From the NCBI RefSeq assembly GCF_011758805.1, contig NZ_JAANOW010000002.1, positions 744,001 to 808,000 on the forward strand: a DNA stretch of 64,000 nt, given 5' to 3'. Position 1 is the first letter of the stretch; each line of letters opens with the position of its first letter. Shown here one piece after another: positions 53,662 through 63,796 of the stretch. Origin of the DNA: Mycolicibacterium fluoranthenivorans (GTDB lineage: Bacteria; Actinomycetota; Actinomycetes; Mycobacteriales; Mycobacteriaceae). The position numbers were made by a program, and so were the translations under genes. The notes below the pieces were generated by a model. The model worked only from the letters and a program-made list of their open reading frames with translations. It was not told the origin of the DNA and ran no database searches.

Positions 53662-55074
53662 ATGCAAAGGCGCGCACTTCAACGACTGAGCGGTCTCGAC
53701 GCCAGTTTCCTCTACCTCGAAACCGCGGCGCAGCCTTTGCACGTCTGCTCGATCCTGGAACTGGACACCGCCACGATGCCCGGCGGCTACACCTTCGGCC
53801 GGCTGCGCGACGAGCTGGCGATGCGGATCAAGGCGATGCCGGAGTTCCGGGAGAAGCTCGCCGACAGCCGGTTCAACCCCGATCATCCGGTGTGGGTGGA
53901 GGACAACGATTTCGACGTGCAGCGCCATCTGCACCGGATCGGACTGCCGGCACCCGGTGGGCGCGCCGAACTCGCCGAGATCTGCGGGCATATCGCGTCG
54001 CTGCCGCTGGACCGCAGCAGGCCGCTGTGGGAGATGTGGGTCATCGAGAACATCGCGGGCACCGACGCGCACGCCGGCGGAAAACTGGCCCTGCTCACCA
54101 AGGTGCACCACGCCGCCGTCGACGGCGTCACCGGCGCCAATCTGATGTCGACGCTGTGCAGCACCGAACCCGACGCCCCGCCGCCGGACCCCGTGCAAGG
54201 GGCCGGAAGCGCATCCGAACTGGAGATCGCCGTCAACGGCGCCCTCACGTTCGCCACCCGGCCGCTGAAGCTGGTGAACATGCTGCCCTCCACGCTGTCC
54301 ACGGTCATCGACACCGCGCGCCGGGCCACCAAGGGGCTCACCATGGCCGCGCCGTTCGCCGCGCCCAAAACCACCTTCAACGCCAATGTCACCGGGCATC
54401 GCAACATCTCGTTCGCCGAGCTCGACCTGGGCGATATCAAGAAGGTGCGAGCCCATTTCGGGGTCAAGGTCAACGATGTGGTGATGGCACTGGTGTCCGG
54501 GGTGCTGCGCCGCTACCTGCTCGACCGCGACGAACTACCGGAATCCTCGCTGGTGGCCATGATCCCGGTGTCGGTGCACGACAAATCCGACCGGCCCGGC
54601 CGCAATCAGGTGTCGGGGATGTTCTCCTCGCTGCACACCAACGTGGAAGACCCCGTGGACCGGCTGAAAGCCATCTCGGCGGCCAATTCAACTGCCAAGC
54701 AGCATAGTTCCGCGATCGGCGCGACACTGCTGCAGGACTGGTCGCAGTTCGCCGCGCCCGCCGTGTTCGGTATCGCGATGCGTGTCTACGCCCGCAGCAA
54801 CCTGTCGGCGGCGGCACCCGTGCACAACCTGGTGGTCTCCAACGTGCCCGGCCCGCAGGTTCCGCTCTATCTGCTCGGTTGCGAGGTCAAGGCGATGTAT
54901 CCGCTCGGTCCGATCTTCCATGGGTCGGGGCTGAACATCACGGTCATGTCGCTCAACGGCAAGCTCGACATCGGCATCATCTCCTGTCCCGAGCTGCTGC
55001 CCGATCTGTGGGACATGGCCGACGACTTCGCCCTCGCCCTCGATGAGTTGCTCGACGCGACCAACCGCGTCTAG
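53662..55074 (+). CDS. Wax ester synthase/diacylglycerol acyltransferase (WS/DGAT)
   Basis: 470 aa. The catalytic HHxxxDG motif is HHAAVDG at residues 149-155, and the later [14 protein letters not shown] is the second family signature. It would acylate diacylglycerol or fatty alcohol with acyl-CoA to make storage lipid. ATG 53662 is 7 nt after TACCAT (53649-53654), indicating a leaderless mRNA. M. tuberculosis carries many paralogs of this family (Tgs); which one this matches is not determined here. Confidence 0.93.
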   Translation: MQRRALQRLSGLDASFLYLETAAQPLHVCSILELDTATMPGGYTFGRLRDELAMRIKAMPEFREKLADSRFNPDHPVWVEDNDFDVQRHLHRIGLPAPGGRAELAEICGHIASLPLDRSRPLWEMWVIENIAGTDAHAGGKLALLTKVHHAAVDGVTGANLMSTLCSTEPDAPPPDPVQGAGSASELEIAVNGALTFATRPLKLVNMLPSTLSTVIDTARRATKGLTMAAPFAAPKTTFNANVTGHRNISFAELDLGDIKKVRAHFGVKVNDVVMALVSGVLRRYLLDRDELPESSLVAMIPVSVHDKSDRPGRNQVSGMFSSLHTNVEDPVDRLKAISAANSTAKQHSSAIGATLLQDWSQFAAPAVFGIAMRVYARSNLSAAAPVHNLVVSNVPGPQVPLYLLGCEVKAMYPLGPIFHGSGLNITVMSLNGKLDIGIISCPELLPDLWDMADDFALALDELLDATNRV

Positions 55075-55121
55075 GTAGCGCTCACCAGCGCCGATATCGG
55101 CGCATGGCAGCATGGTCAGCC

Positions 55122-56630
55122 ATGAAGCTCACGCGCGGCGTCGTCGCGGCCGCCATGGTGCTGCTCCTTGTCGCAGGATGCAGCAATGTTGTCGACGGGC
55201 GAGCGGTGATCTCCGCGCCCCGGCCCGGAAGCCCGGTGCAATGGTCACCGTGCAAGGCGGGCTCGGGTGAAGCGCGCATCCCGTCGGGTGCCGACTGTGG
55301 CTTCCTGTCCGTTCCGGTGAACTACGACAAGCCCGACGGCGAGGTCGCCCAACTGGCGATGATCCGCTTCAAGGCCACCGGTGAGAAGGTCGGCACCCTG
55401 TTCGTCAACCCCGGCGGGCCGGGGGAGTCCGGGGTGGACGCCGCGGTGTCGATGGTGGGCACCCTGCCCGACTCGGTGCGTCAGCGCTTCGACCTGGTCG
55501 GCTTCGACCCGCGCGGTGTCGGGTCGTCCAAGCCGGCCCTGTGGTGCAACTCCGATGAGGACAACGACCGGATTCGAGCCGACCCGCAGGTCGACTACAC
55601 CCCGGAAGGGGTGGCTCATATCGAGGCCGAGACCAAGGCCTTCGTCGCCCGCTGCCAGGACAAGATGGGCGACGAGTTCCTGGAGAACATCGGAACCGTA
55701 AGCGTGGCAAAAGATCTCGATGCGATGCGGCAGGCCGTCGGTGATGACAAGCTGACCTACCTGGGTTACTCGTACGGCACCCGGATCGGAGCGGAGTACG
55801 CCGAGCGGTTCCCGGACAAGGTGCGCGCCATGATTCTCGACGGCGCGGTGGACCCGAACGCCGATCCGGTGGAAGCCGATATCCGCCAGGCGAAGGCGTT
55901 CCAGACCGCGTTCGACAATTACGCCGCCGACTGCGCGACCAAGGCGGACTGCCCGCTGGGCACCGACCCCGCCAAGGCTGTCGCCGTCTACCACTCGCTG
56001 GTCGACCCGCTGGTGAACAAGCCGGCCCCGACCAAGGATCCGCGCGGGCTGAGCTACAGCGACTCCGTCGTCGGCACCATCCTGCCGCTGTACTCGCCGA
56101 ACCTGTGGCGCCACCTGACCCAGGCGCTGACCGAGCTGAAGAAGGGCCGCGGCGACACCATGCTGGCGCTGGCGGACCTGTACATGGGCCGCGATGCCGA
56201 CGGTCACTACAACAACTCGACCGATGTCCGGATCTCGGTGAACTGTGTCGACGAGCCGCCCATCACCGACCGTGCCACCGTCATTGACGAGGACCGCCGG
56301 GCCCGCGAGGTCGCTCCGTTCATGAGCTATGGCGAGTTCACCGGGCACGCCCCGCTCGGCACGTGCGCCTTCTGGCCGGTGCCGCCGACCTCCACGCCGC
56401 ACGAGTTGAAGGCGTCCGGTCTGCCGCCGACCCTGGTGGTGTCGACCACCCACGACCCGGCGACCCCGTACGAGGCCGGTGTCGATCTGGCCAAGCAGTT
56501 GGGCGGCACGTTGCTGACGTATGAGGGCACCCAGCACACCGTGGTGTTCCAGGGCAACAGTTGCGTGGACGGGATCGCCGCCAAATACCTCGTGGACGTG
56601 GTGGTGCCACCGGAAGGCAGCCGCTGCTAG
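55122..56630 (+). CDS. caeA: Cell-envelope alpha/beta-hydrolase lipoprotein, Hip1/CaeA-like
   Basis: 502 aa, ortholog of Rv2224c. Signal peptide with lipobox LVAGC (Cys20) indicates attachment to the envelope. The serine hydrolase triad is Ser217 in GYSYG, an Asp in THDPATPYEAG and His in GTQHTVV. In M. tuberculosis Hip1 is a serine protease that cleaves GroEL2 and modulates host responses. ATG 55122 begins the signal peptide. A 7-bp hairpin with a 23-nt loop follows the stop (56631-56667). Confidence 0.92.
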   Translation: MKLTRGVVAAAMVLLLVAGCSNVVDGRAVISAPRPGSPVQWSPCKAGSGEARIPSGADCGFLSVPVNYDKPDGEVAQLAMIRFKATGEKVGTLFVNPGGPGESGVDAAVSMVGTLPDSVRQRFDLVGFDPRGVGSSKPALWCNSDEDNDRIRADPQVDYTPEGVAHIEAETKAFVARCQDKMGDEFLENIGTVSVAKDLDAMRQAVGDDKLTYLGYSYGTRIGAEYAERFPDKVRAMILDGAVDPNADPVEADIRQAKAFQTAFDNYAADCATKADCPLGTDPAKAVAVYHSLVDPLVNKPAPTKDPRGLSYSDSVVGTILPLYSPNLWRHLTQALTELKKGRGDTMLALADLYMGRDADGHYNNSTDVRISVNCVDEPPITDRATVIDEDRRAREVAPFMSYGEFTGHAPLGTCAFWPVPPTSTPHELKASGLPPTLVVSTTHDPATPYEAGVDLAKQLGGTLLTYEGTQHTVVFQGNSCVDGIAAKYLVDVVVPPEGSRC

Positions 56631-56667
56631 GGGGCCGCGCCGGTCGCGCGTCTTTGATAACGGCCCC
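56631..56667 (+). terminator. Weak hairpin between the two Hip1-like genes
   Basis: GGGGCCG (56631-56637) pairs with CGGCCCC (56661-56667). The 23-nt loop contains a GCGC-rich inner pairing. Starts right at the caeA stop. Terminator function is tentative. Confidence 0.3.
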
Positions 56668-56736
56668 GTCACCGTCTGGTTGCTGATCATCACCGGCGGG
56701 ATACTGCGGGCGACCCCGCCCGCGGGCTGTGCAACC

Positions 56737-58287
56737 ATGAGCGCCATGTGGCTGGCGGGCAGGATTTTCGCAATGCTGCTGGCCCTCCCGATTGTGGCCG
56801 GCGTGCTGTGCGCACCCGCGGTGGCGGCACCCGAACCGGTGTACGGCCGGCCGGCGGTGTGGGGGAGCTGTCAGCGCTTCCTCGGCGCCGGCCCCGAGAT
56901 CGATCGACTGCTGCCGACGGCGCAGTGTGCCGACGTGGCGGTGCCCGTGGACTGGAATGCGCTGGACCCGAACGCTGCCAATCCGCAAGGCGCACAAGCG
57001 CAATTGGCCGTGATCCGGGTCCCGGCCAGCGGGCAGAAGATCGGCACGCTGATGGTCAACCCCGGCGGCCCCGGCGCGTCGGCGGTCGACACCGTCGCTG
57101 GGATGGCGGTCGCCCTGGCCGGATCCCCGATAGCGCAGGGTTTCGATCTGGTCGGCTTCGATCCGCGCGGTGTCGGGTATTCGACCCCGCAGGTGCGGTG
57201 CCGCACCGACGCGGAGTTCGACGCCTACCGTCGCGAGCCGTTGGCCGACTACAGCCCGGCCGGAGTGGCGCATATCGAGGATGTCTTCCGGCAGTTTGCC
57301 CAGTCCTGCCTGGACCGGATGGGTCCGCAATTCCTGGCCAATATCGGCACCGCGTCCGCGGCCAGGGATATGGACGTGGTGCGCGCCGCACTGGGTGAGG
57401 AACAGATCAGCTACCTCGGGTTCTCCTACGGCACCGAACTGGGCGCCGCCTACGCCGATCGCTATCCGGACCGCGTCCGCGCGATGGTGCTCGACGGGGC
57501 CGTCGACCCCGACACCGATCCCATCAACGAGAACATCAACCAGCTGGCCGGATTCCAGGCGGCGTTCAACGACTACGCCGCCGACTGCGCGCGCTCACCC
57601 GATTGCCCGCTGGGCACCGACCCCGCCCAGTTCTCCAACCGCTACCACCAGCTGATCGACCCGTTGGTGCTGCGTCCCGGGGGCACCTCGGACCCGCGTG
57701 GGCTGGGTTACGCCGATGCCATCACCGGCACCGCGAACGCGCTCTACACCAAGCGCTACTGGAAGTACCTGACCAGTGGGTTGCTCGGGCTGGCCCGCGG
57801 CACCGACGCCGGTGACCTGCTGATGCTGGCCGACGAGTACTGGAACCGGGACCCGGCCGGCCATTACGGAAACCAGCAGGACGCGTTCGCCGCCATCCGC
57901 TGCGTGGACGGGCCCTACCCGAAGGATCCGGCGGTGTGGGCCGAGGCCGATCAGCGGGCCCGCGCGGCCGCGCCGTTCATGGAGTACGGGACGTTCACCG
58001 GATATGCGCCGCGCGATATCTGCTCGCTGTGGCCGGTGCCGCCGACCACCGTGCCCCATGACGCGTCCCCCCTGCCGGCGGGTAAGGCCGTGGTGGTGTC
58101 CACCACGCGCGACCCGGCGACGCCGTATCAGGCCGGTGTGGACCTGGCCCGTGAACTCAATGCCGCGCTGATCACCTTCGACGGCACCCAGCACACGGTG
58201 GTGTTCAACGGCGACGCGTGTGTGGACACCGCCGTGGTGAACTTCCTGACCGCGCTGACGCCGCCACCTGCCGGCCTGCAGTGTTGA
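56737..58287 (+). CDS. Exported alpha/beta-hydrolase, Rv2223c-like paralog of Hip1
   Basis: 516 aa. Cleavable signal peptide (residues 1-31, APAVAA before PEPV) without a lipobox cysteine, so it is secreted or periplasmic, unlike its lipoprotein neighbour. The triad elements are GFSYG (Ser), TTRDPATPYQAG (Asp) and GTQHTVV (His). Substantial similarity to the upstream protein shows tandem duplication. ATG 56737; ATG 56746 is an alternative start within the signal peptide. Confidence 0.9.
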   Translation: MSAMWLAGRIFAMLLALPIVAGVLCAPAVAAPEPVYGRPAVWGSCQRFLGAGPEIDRLLPTAQCADVAVPVDWNALDPNAANPQGAQAQLAVIRVPASGQKIGTLMVNPGGPGASAVDTVAGMAVALAGSPIAQGFDLVGFDPRGVGYSTPQVRCRTDAEFDAYRREPLADYSPAGVAHIEDVFRQFAQSCLDRMGPQFLANIGTASAARDMDVVRAALGEEQISYLGFSYGTELGAAYADRYPDRVRAMVLDGAVDPDTDPINENINQLAGFQAAFNDYAADCARSPDCPLGTDPAQFSNRYHQLIDPLVLRPGGTSDPRGLGYADAITGTANALYTKRYWKYLTSGLLGLARGTDAGDLLMLADEYWNRDPAGHYGNQQDAFAAIRCVDGPYPKDPAVWAEADQRARAAAPFMEYGTFTGYAPRDICSLWPVPPTTVPHDASPLPAGKAVVVSTTRDPATPYQAGVDLARELNAALITFDGTQHTVVFNGDACVDTAVVNFLTALTPPPAGLQC

Positions 58288-58296
58288 GTACTGAAC

Positions 58297-59355
58297 TCAA
58301 TTCTTCTGGTAGGCAACCATCTCGCGGGACAGTCGGGCACGCAGCCGGGGATGACGACTGCACGTGACGGCGAACACGGTCAGCAGCACCCAACTGCTCA
58401 GCGCGCTGCCCAGCACCAGGGCGAAGGCCGCCCAGTCCCCGCCGACCAGCTCGCGTGAAGCCGTCTGGCGCGACCACAACCGCCAGTAGATCATCAGGTT
58501 CACGGTGAGCCCGACCCCGTAGGACAGGGCGAAGGAGAACGCGAACGGTAGCCAGGTTCCGTCGTGCAGGCGCGCCGAAATCGGTTCGTGGCGCAGCGGA
58601 TACACCACCGACAACACATTGGCGGCACCCAGCCAGATGAAGACCATGGTGAGCAGCTGGTCGACCATCGCGACGAAATTGCCGTCGCCCGCCACGGTCA
58701 GCACCGTGATCACCGGCAGGCCCGCGCCGAGCACCGCCGCGGCGATCGCGAGGTTCTTGGTCACCAGCACCCGCCACACCGGGTCGCCGGCGACCAGCGC
58801 GCGCCGCACCCGGTCGGCCTCGAAGCACAACGCGTTGGTGCACACCACGCTGCCGACCACCGCGGCGAACAGGTACAGGGTGAGCCGGCCCGCGTCGTAG
58901 CGGGTCAGACCCGTCAGGTGATAGAACGCCACCAAGCTCAGGCTGACGCCCAGGGTGATCACGATCCGCAGCAGCACCGCGCGCGGCCGGTCGGCCACGA
59001 TATGGCGGACCTCGTCGGCCACCCGGCGTACGCCTCCCGATATCGACGGTCGCAGCGGTGGGACCCGGCTGGGGTTCACCGCACGGGCCTGGGCGACTGT
59101 GACGACGGCTTCGGCCACCGCCACCCGGGCGCGGCGCACCGCGTGCACCACCTCGGCCGGGGCTTCGGCGATGGCGTCGTCGGGCAGCTGCGTCAGCGTG
59201 GCCAGGGTGGACCGCGCCTTGGCGGCCTCGGCGCGCAAGGCGGTGTCGTCACCCCATTCGGCGGCGGCCGCCGCGGCGGCCGCGGCACCCAGCGAATCGG
59301 CCAGCGTGCGCAACTCCGCGGCGGCCGCCAGGTCTTGGCGGGATCGACTGCTCAT
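58297..59355 (-). CDS. Multi-pass membrane protein of unknown function
   Basis: 352 aa. The N-terminal about 115 residues are a soluble, alanine-rich helical region. Six or so transmembrane segments follow between about residues 125 and 335, with VVGSVVCTNALCFEADRVR between helices. The architecture resembles ABC-2-type permeases but no motif identifies a family. ATG 59355. It converges on the Rv2223c-like gene and is divergent from glnA2. Confidence 0.75.
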   Translation of the reverse strand: MSSRSRQDLAAAAELRTLADSLGAAAAAAAAAEWGDDTALRAEAAKARSTLATLTQLPDDAIAEAPAEVVHAVRRARVAVAEAVVTVAQARAVNPSRVPPLRPSISGGVRRVADEVRHIVADRPRAVLLRIVITLGVSLSLVAFYHLTGLTRYDAGRLTLYLFAAVVGSVVCTNALCFEADRVRRALVAGDPVWRVLVTKNLAIAAAVLGAGLPVITVLTVAGDGNFVAMVDQLLTMVFIWLGAANVLSVVYPLRHEPISARLHDGTWLPFAFSFALSYGVGLTVNLMIYWRLWSRQTASRELVGGDWAAFALVLGSALSSWVLLTVFAVTCSRHPRLRARLSREMVAYQKN

Positions 59356-59418
59356 CGCTGTACTGAATCACGCCATCGCGCCAGATCGCGCGTTGCCCGC
59401 GCGAAGCCGATCCTCCCG

Positions 59419-59451
59419 TGTAACACAGATTTAACAGCCGCTGCCTAGGCT
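59419..59451 (+). promoter_or_regulatory. glnA2 promoter with possible GlnR box
   Basis: The -10 is TAGGCT (59446-59451). Upstream, TAAC (59421-59424) and AAC (59433-59435) give AC-N9-AC spacing like GlnR sites (gnTnAC-N6-GaAAC), with weaker flanking matches. Confidence 0.4.
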
Positions 59452-59457
59452 TCGGTC

Positions 59458-60798
59458 ATGGACCGCCAGAAGGAATTCGTGCTGCGCACGCTGGAGGAAC
59501 GCGATATCCGGTTTGTGCGGCTGTGGTTCACCGACGTCCTCGGATACCTCAAGTCGGTGGCGATCGCCCCCGCCGAGCTGGAGGGTGCGTTCGAAGAGGG
59601 CATCGGCTTCGACGGCTCGTCGATCGAGGGCTTCGCGCGGGTGTACGAATCGGACACCGTGGCGCGGCCCGACCCGTCCACCTTCCAGGTGCTGCCCTGG
59701 ACGACGAGCGCCGGCAAGCACTACTCGGCGCGGATGTTCTGCGATATCACCATGCCCGACGGTTCACCGTCCTGGGCCGACTCGCGGCATGTGCTGCGCC
59801 GCCAGCTGGCCAAGGCCAGTGATCTGGGCTTCTCCTGCTACGTGCATCCGGAGATCGAGTTCTTCCTGCTCAAGCCGGGCGAAGATGACGGCTCGGTGCC
59901 CGTTCCGGCCGACAACGGCGGCTACTTCGATCAGGCCGTGCACGACGCGGCCCCCAACTTCCGCCGGCACGCCATCGACGCGCTGGAACAGATGGGTATC
60001 TCGGTGGAGTTCAGCCACCACGAGGGTGCGCCCGGCCAGCAGGAGATCGACCTGCGCTACGCCGACGCGCTCTCCATGGCCGACAACGTGATGACCTTCC
60101 GGTATGTGGTGAAGGAGGTCGCGCTGGCCGACGGGGTGCGCGCGTCGTTCATGCCCAAGCCGTTCGGCGAGTACCCGGGCTCGGCGATGCACACCCACAT
60201 GAGCCTGTTCGAGGGGGAGAACAACGCCTTCCACAGCGCCGATGACCCGCTGCAACTCTCGGATGTCGCCAAGTCGTTCATCGCCGGGATCCTGGAGCAC
60301 GCCAGCGAGATCAGCGCCGTCACCAACCAGTGGGTGAACTCCTACAAGCGGTTGGTGCACGGCGGCGAGGCGCCGACGGCCGCGTCGTGGGGCGCGTCCA
60401 ACCGGTCGGCATTGGTGCGTGTGCCGATGTACACCCCGCGCAAGGCGTCCAGCCGGCGTATCGAGGTGCGCAGTCCCGACTCGGCCTGCAACCCGTACCT
60501 GGCCTTCGCGGTGCTGCTGGCCGCCGGTCTGCGCGGTATCGAGAAGAACTACGTGCTCGGGCCGCAGGCCGAGGACAACGTGTGGAGCCTGACGCCCGAG
60601 GAACGCCGCGCGATGGGCTACCGGGAACTGCCGTCCTCGCTGGGTGTCGCCCTCGCCGAGATGGAGGGTTCCGAACTCGTCGCGGAAGCGTTGGGGGAGC
60701 ACGTCTTCGATTACTTCCTGCGCAACAAGCGCACCGAGTGGGAGAACTACCGCAGCACCGTCACCCCGTTCGAGCTGAAGAACTACCTGTCGCTGTAG
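59458..60798 (+). CDS. glnA2: Glutamine synthetase GlnA2 (type I-alpha-like)
   Basis: 446 aa, ortholog of Rv2222c. Catalyses ATP-dependent glutamine formation, or acts on related gamma-glutamyl substrates. The metal- and substrate-binding motifs FDGSSIEG, EIEFFL, MPKPFGEYPGSAMHTHMS and NSYKRLVHGGEAPTAASWG are intact. The adenylylation-site block NLYDLPP of GlnA1 is replaced by DNVWSLTPEERRAMGY, so GlnE probably does not modify it. ATG 59458 is 6 nt after TAGGCT (59446-59451), a leaderless promoter; an AC-N9-AC motif (59423-59435) may be a GlnR site. Confidence 0.94.
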   Translation: MDRQKEFVLRTLEERDIRFVRLWFTDVLGYLKSVAIAPAELEGAFEEGIGFDGSSIEGFARVYESDTVARPDPSTFQVLPWTTSAGKHYSARMFCDITMPDGSPSWADSRHVLRRQLAKASDLGFSCYVHPEIEFFLLKPGEDDGSVPVPADNGGYFDQAVHDAAPNFRRHAIDALEQMGISVEFSHHEGAPGQQEIDLRYADALSMADNVMTFRYVVKEVALADGVRASFMPKPFGEYPGSAMHTHMSLFEGENNAFHSADDPLQLSDVAKSFIAGILEHASEISAVTNQWVNSYKRLVHGGEAPTAASWGASNRSALVRVPMYTPRKASSRRIEVRSPDSACNPYLAFAVLLAAGLRGIEKNYVLGPQAEDNVWSLTPEERRAMGYRELPSSLGVALAEMEGSELVAEALGEHVFDYFLRNKRTEWENYRSTVTPFELKNYLSL

Positions 60799-60829
60799 TC
60801 GCTTCGCTCGCCCCAGGTAACGTTTGGGC

Positions 60830-63796
60830 GTGCCCAAACCCGCCACATCGCGCCCCAAGCTGCCCAGTGTGGGCCGGCTCGGGCTGGTAGAAGCACCCGC
60901 CCGCGCCGGGCTGGACCGGCTCGGCTGGAACACCGACGAGTACGTCGAATTGCTGTGGTCACTGTCGCGCGCCCCCGACGCCGATACCGCGCTGCGGACC
61001 ATGGTGCGGTTGGCCGATGAACTGGACGACGGCTGGGATGAACTCAACCGGGCGCTGCTCAAGGACAAGGCGCTGCGCGGTCGGCTGTTCGCGGTGCTCG
61101 GCGGATCGGCGGCACTCGGCGACCATCTCGTGGCGCGGCCCCAGTCCTGGCACCTATTGTCCGGCCGGGTGAGCTTGCCCGACGCCGCGCAGCTGCGCAA
61201 GGAGTTCGTCGCGGTCGCGCAGAGCACCACCGACACCAGATCGGTACAGGCCTCGTTGCGCAGCCTGTACCGGGACCGCCTGCTGGTGTTGGCCGCCCTG
61301 GATCTGGCGCCGACGGTGGAGAACGAGCCGGTTGTGGAATTCGGTACCGTCGGCGCGCACTTGTCGGACCTCGCGGACGCCGCGCTGGCCGCCGCGCTGG
61401 CGTTTGCCACCGCGTCGGTCTGCGGCGCGGAGACCCCGGCACCGCGGATCGCGGTCATCGCGATGGGCAAATGCGGTGCACGCGAATTGAATTACGTCAG
61501 CGATGTGGACGTCATCTTCGTCGCCGAGAACGCCGACACCCTCACCACGCGGGTGGCCGGGGAGATGATGCGGTTCGCCAGCGACACCTTCTTCGAGGTG
61601 GACGCCGCCCTGCGTCCCGAGGGCAAGCGCGGCCAGCTGGTGCGCACCTTGGAGTCGCATATCGCGTACTACGAACGCTGGGCGAAAACGTGGGAATTCC
61701 AGGCGCTGCTGAAGGCGCGGGCCGCCGTCGGCGATGCCGAACTGGGGGCGCAGTACATCGCCGCCCTGATGCCGATGGTCTGGAGCGCTTGCGAGCGTGA
61801 AGATTTCGTCGCCGACGTGCAGGCGATGCGGCGCCGGGTGGAGGAGCTGGTGCCCGCCGGGGTGCGTTCCCGCGAACTCAAACTCGGCACCGGCGGGCTG
61901 CGGGATGTCGAATTCGCGGTGCAGCTGCTGCAACTGGTGCACGGCCGCAACGACGACTCGTTGCACGTGGCGTCGACCGTCGACGCGTTGGCCGCACTCG
62001 GGGCCGGCGGCTACGTCGGCCGCGACGATGCCGCCAACATGACCGCCTCCTACGAGTTCCTGCGGTTGCTCGAACACCGGCTGCAACTGCAGCGGCTCAA
62101 GCGCACCCACATGCTGCCCGAGGACGGTGACGAGGAGGCGATGCGCTGGCTCGCGCGCGCCGCCCATGTGCGCCCGGACGGCCGGCACGACGCCGTCGGT
62201 GTGCTGCGGGATGAGCTCAAGCGCCAGAGCATGCGGGTATCGCGCCTGCACGCCAAGCTGTTCTACCAGCCGCTGCTGGAATCGGTGGGCAGACAAGGCT
62301 TCCATGCGATGAGCACCGAGGCGGCCGAACGGCAGTTGGCCGCGCTCGGCTACGAGGGTCCGCAGAGTGCGCTGACCCACCTGGCGGCGCTGACCAGCGA
62401 GAGCGGCCGGCGTGGGCAGGTGCAGAAGGTCCTGCTGCCGACCCTGCTGGACTGGTTGTCGGACACCCCGGACCCGGACGCGGGGTTGCTGTCCTATCGG
62501 CGCATCAGCGAGGAACTCGGCGACCTGCGGTGGTATCTGTCCACCCTGCGCGACGAGGGCGCGGTGGCCAAACGGCTGATGCGCGTGCTGGGGACGTCGG
62601 CCTACGTGCCGGATCTGTTGATGCGGGCACCGGAGGTCATCCAGCTCTACGCCGACGGACCTCAGGGGCCCAAGCTGCTCGAGGTCGATCCGGATGCGGT
62701 GGGGCGGGCACTGGTGGCGTCGGCTGCGCGGCACGCCGATCCGGCCCGCGCCATCGCCGCGGCCCGCACCCTGCGGCGCCGCGAGCTCGCCCGGATCGCC
62801 TCGGCGGACCTGCTCGGCATGCTCGAGGTCACCGAGGTCTGCCGTGCCCTCACCTCGATCTGGGTGGCGGTGCTGCAGGCGGCGTTGGACGTGGTGATCA
62901 GGGACCGGACCCCGGCGGGCGGCGCCCCCGCGCGGATCGCGGTGATCGGGATGGGTCGGCTCGGCGGCAGCGAACTGGGCTACGGGTCCGACGCCGACGT
63001 GATGTTCGTGTGTGAGCCCGTCGAAGGCGCTGCGGGCGCCGATGAGTCGGCGGCCGTGCGGTGGTCGGTCGGGGTGGCCGAGCAGGTGCGCACGCTGCTG
63101 GGGACACCGAGCTCGGATCCGCCGCTGGAGGTGGACGCCGGACTGCGCCCCGAGGGCCGCAACGGCTCACTGGTGCGCACCCTTGCGTCGTACGAGGCGT
63201 ACTACACGCAGTGGGCGCAGCCCTGGGAGACGCAGGCCCTGTTGCGTGCGAACAAGGTGGCCGGTGACCCGGATCTGGGTGAGCGCTTCCTCCGGATGAT
63301 CGACAAGACCCGCTACCCCGAGGGCGGCATCTCACCGGAGACCGTGCAGGAGATCCGGCGCATCAAGGCCCGCATCGATGCCGAGCGGTTACCGCGCGGT
63401 GCCGATCCGAACAGCCACACCAAACTGGGCCGGGGCGGGCTTGCCGATGTCGAGTGGACGGTGCAGCTGCTGCAGATGCGGTTCGCCGACAAGATCCCGG
63501 CGCTGCACAACACCTCGACCCTGGAGACGCTGGACGCGATCGGGGCCGCCGAACTGATCGCCGAGGGCGATATCGATCAACTGCGTCAGGCGTGGCTGAC
63601 GGCCACCCGGGCCCGCAATGCGCTGGTGCTCGTGCGGGGCAAGCCGACCGATCAGCTGCCCGGACCGGGCCGTCAGCTCAACGCCGTGGCCCTGGCCTCG
63701 GGGTGGACGAACGGCGATGGCGGCGAGTTCCTGGACAACTACCTACGCGTGACCAGGCGGGCGAAAGCCGTGGTGCGCAAGGTGTTCGGAGCCTAG
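60830..63796 (+). CDS. glnE: Bifunctional glutamine-synthetase adenylyltransferase/deadenylase GlnE
   Basis: 988 aa, ortholog of Rv2221c. Two homologous nucleotidyltransferase domains are visible: [20 protein letters not shown] with VDVIFV (about residue 210) and [20 protein letters not shown] with ADVMFV (about residue 705), linked by a helical middle. The enzyme adenylylates GlnA1 (Tyr) and removes AMP in response to nitrogen status. GTG 60830 is 6 nt after TAACGT (60818-60823), so a leaderless mRNA is likely; a TTG two codons upstream is less likely. Its stop overlaps the convergent peptidase stop. Confidence 0.95.
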   Translation: MPKPATSRPKLPSVGRLGLVEAPARAGLDRLGWNTDEYVELLWSLSRAPDADTALRTMVRLADELDDGWDELNRALLKDKALRGRLFAVLGGSAALGDHLVARPQSWHLLSGRVSLPDAAQLRKEFVAVAQSTTDTRSVQASLRSLYRDRLLVLAALDLAPTVENEPVVEFGTVGAHLSDLADAALAAALAFATASVCGAETPAPRIAVIAMGKCGARELNYVSDVDVIFVAENADTLTTRVAGEMMRFASDTFFEVDAALRPEGKRGQLVRTLESHIAYYERWAKTWEFQALLKARAAVGDAELGAQYIAALMPMVWSACEREDFVADVQAMRRRVEELVPAGVRSRELKLGTGGLRDVEFAVQLLQLVHGRNDDSLHVASTVDALAALGAGGYVGRDDAANMTASYEFLRLLEHRLQLQRLKRTHMLPEDGDEEAMRWLARAAHVRPDGRHDAVGVLRDELKRQSMRVSRLHAKLFYQPLLESVGRQGFHAMSTEAAERQLAALGYEGPQSALTHLAALTSESGRRGQVQKVLLPTLLDWLSDTPDPDAGLLSYRRISEELGDLRWYLSTLRDEGAVAKRLMRVLGTSAYVPDLLMRAPEVIQLYADGPQGPKLLEVDPDAVGRALVASAARHADPARAIAAARTLRRRELARIASADLLGMLEVTEVCRALTSIWVAVLQAALDVVIRDRTPAGGAPARIAVIGMGRLGGSELGYGSDADVMFVCEPVEGAAGADESAAVRWSVGVAEQVRTLLGTPSSDPPLEVDAGLRPEGRNGSLVRTLASYEAYYTQWAQPWETQALLRANKVAGDPDLGERFLRMIDKTRYPEGGISPETVQEIRRIKARIDAERLPRGADPNSHTKLGRGGLADVEWTVQLLQMRFADKIPALHNTSTLETLDAIGAAELIAEGDIDQLRQAWLTATRARNALVLVRGKPTDQLPGPGRQLNAVALASGWTNGDGGEFLDNYLRVTRRAKAVVRKVFGA

